This document shows positions 63,491-64,000 of a DNA stretch of 64,000 nt, in pieces. The notes beneath the pieces were generated by a model. The model was not told where the DNA came from. It was given only the letters and a program-made list of their open reading frames with translations, and did not search any database. Numbering within the stretch: the stretch's first letter is position 1; each line of letters opens with the position of its first letter. Source of the stretch: Pseudomonas sp. CHM02. Its GTDB lineage: Bacteria > Pseudomonadota > Gammaproteobacteria > Pseudomonadales > Pseudomonadaceae. The stretch spans positions 62,001 through 126,000 of the forward strand of contig NZ_JFCA01000004.1 of NCBI RefSeq assembly GCF_000612585.1. Direction: 5' to 3'. The position numbers and the translations under genes are program-made.

Positions 63491-64000
63491 ACGCTCCAGC
63501 AACAAGCGCTCCAAGGTTTCCACCGGCAGCGGTCGGCTGAACAGATAGCCCTGGATCTGGTCACAGCCGGCTTCTTTGAGAAACGCCAGTTGCGCCTGGG
63601 TTTCCACGCCTTCGGCCACCACCCGCAGGTTGAGGCTGTGGGCCAGTTCAATGATGGTGCGGGTGATCGCCGCATCCTGTGGGTTGCTGGTCACTTCGCG
63701 GATAAACGCGATGTCGATCTTCAACGTATCAATGGGAAAGCGCCGCAGGTACGCCAGGCTCGAATAGCCGGTGCCGAAGTCATCGATGGAGATTTTCACG
63801 CCCATGGCGTGCAGGCGCTGCAGGCTGGCGATGGTGTGCTGGGTGTTTTCCATCAGCGAGCCTTCGGTCAGTTCCACTTCCAGCCAATAGGGCTCGACCC
63901 CGGTCTGTGCAAGGATGCGTGCGATGTCGGCAATCAGGTCGCCCTCGATCAGTTGATGGCCGGAGACGTTCACCGATACCTCCACCGAGCCAATGGCACC
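63476..64000 (-). CDS. EAL-domain cyclic-di-GMP phosphodiesterase, 5' part cut by the window edge
   Basis: Only the C-terminal ~174 residues are present; the frame runs open through the right edge. [10 protein letters not shown] (metal Glu), [23 protein letters not shown] and [10 protein letters not shown] are intact, so an active phosphodiesterase is likely. The N-terminus (perhaps PAS/GGDEF domains) cannot be seen. Confidence 0.9.
   Translation of the reverse strand, partial: GAIGSVEVSVNVSGHQLIEGDLIADIARILAQTGVEPYWLEVELTEGSLMENTQHTIASLQRLHAMGVKISIDDFGTGYSSLAYLRRFPIDTLKIDIAFIREVTSNPQDAAITRTIIELAHSLNLRVVAEGVETQAQLAFLKEAGCDQIQGYLFSRPLPVETLERLLLERLERA

Overview
The window is chromosomal DNA of a Pseudomonas of the fluorescens group. 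Four things point that way: an aprA-aprI-aprDEF-lipA exoenzyme operon, DUF1652 and MexT/MexS-like genes, GC-rich codon use over most of the window, and many Pseudomonas-type REP/REPIN palindromes. No rRNA, tRNA, CRISPR array or intact mobile element was found. The right edge cuts an EAL-domain gene.

Region 1 (about 1-5.8 kb) has visibly lower GC than the rest and looks acquired. It holds a secreted hydrolase fused to a membrane domain, then a phosphonate-biosynthesis-type block: a LicC/PntC-like nucleotidyltransferase, a PhyH-type Fe(II)/2-oxoglutarate dioxygenase, PEP mutase fused to a second nucleotidyltransferase, and the first ~40 codons of a phosphonopyruvate decarboxylase that then breaks off. 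Three short TGGGGGCAT-type repeats lie at the junction with the core-like genome. This is the most unusual part of the window.

Region 2 (5.9-25 kb): a divergent MexT-like regulator and MexS-like oxidoreductase; an orphan 475-aa protein translationally coupled to a MocR-like regulator; phosphoglucomutase; a pirin; a UvrD-type helicase; a polyamine-type module (SnoaL-AraC regulator, FAD oxidase, cupin, PotF-like binding protein); and a LuxR regulator divergent from an amino acid permease plus a DmpA-like self-processing peptidase.

Region 3 (25-33.2 kb): the alkaline protease/lipase type I secretion operon (protease, inhibitor, ABC exporter, adaptor, outer membrane channel, RTX lipase). It has a consensus RsmA/E site over the aprA ribosome binding site and a REPIN inserted between aprD and aprE.

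Region 4 (33-48 kb): a small lipoprotein; a FAN1 nuclease coupled to an iron-sulfur helicase with a nuclease-like N-terminus; an epoxide hydrolase; a two-component system divergent from a periplasmic methionine sulfoxide repair operon (msrB-dipZ-msrA); an ATP-grasp/alpha-E pair; a membrane protein and two tiny hydrophilic proteins.

Region 5 (47.8-64 kb): an antiporter; a LysR/aldo-keto reductase pair; Cdh; and a TetR-linked module in which an aminotransferase fused to an ABC ATPase, a binding protein, two permeases and a DMT exporter appear to share an operator with a divergent AstE/aspartoacylase-like deacylase. AraC, hydrolase, aldolase/HAD and LysR genes follow, then the partial EAL gene.
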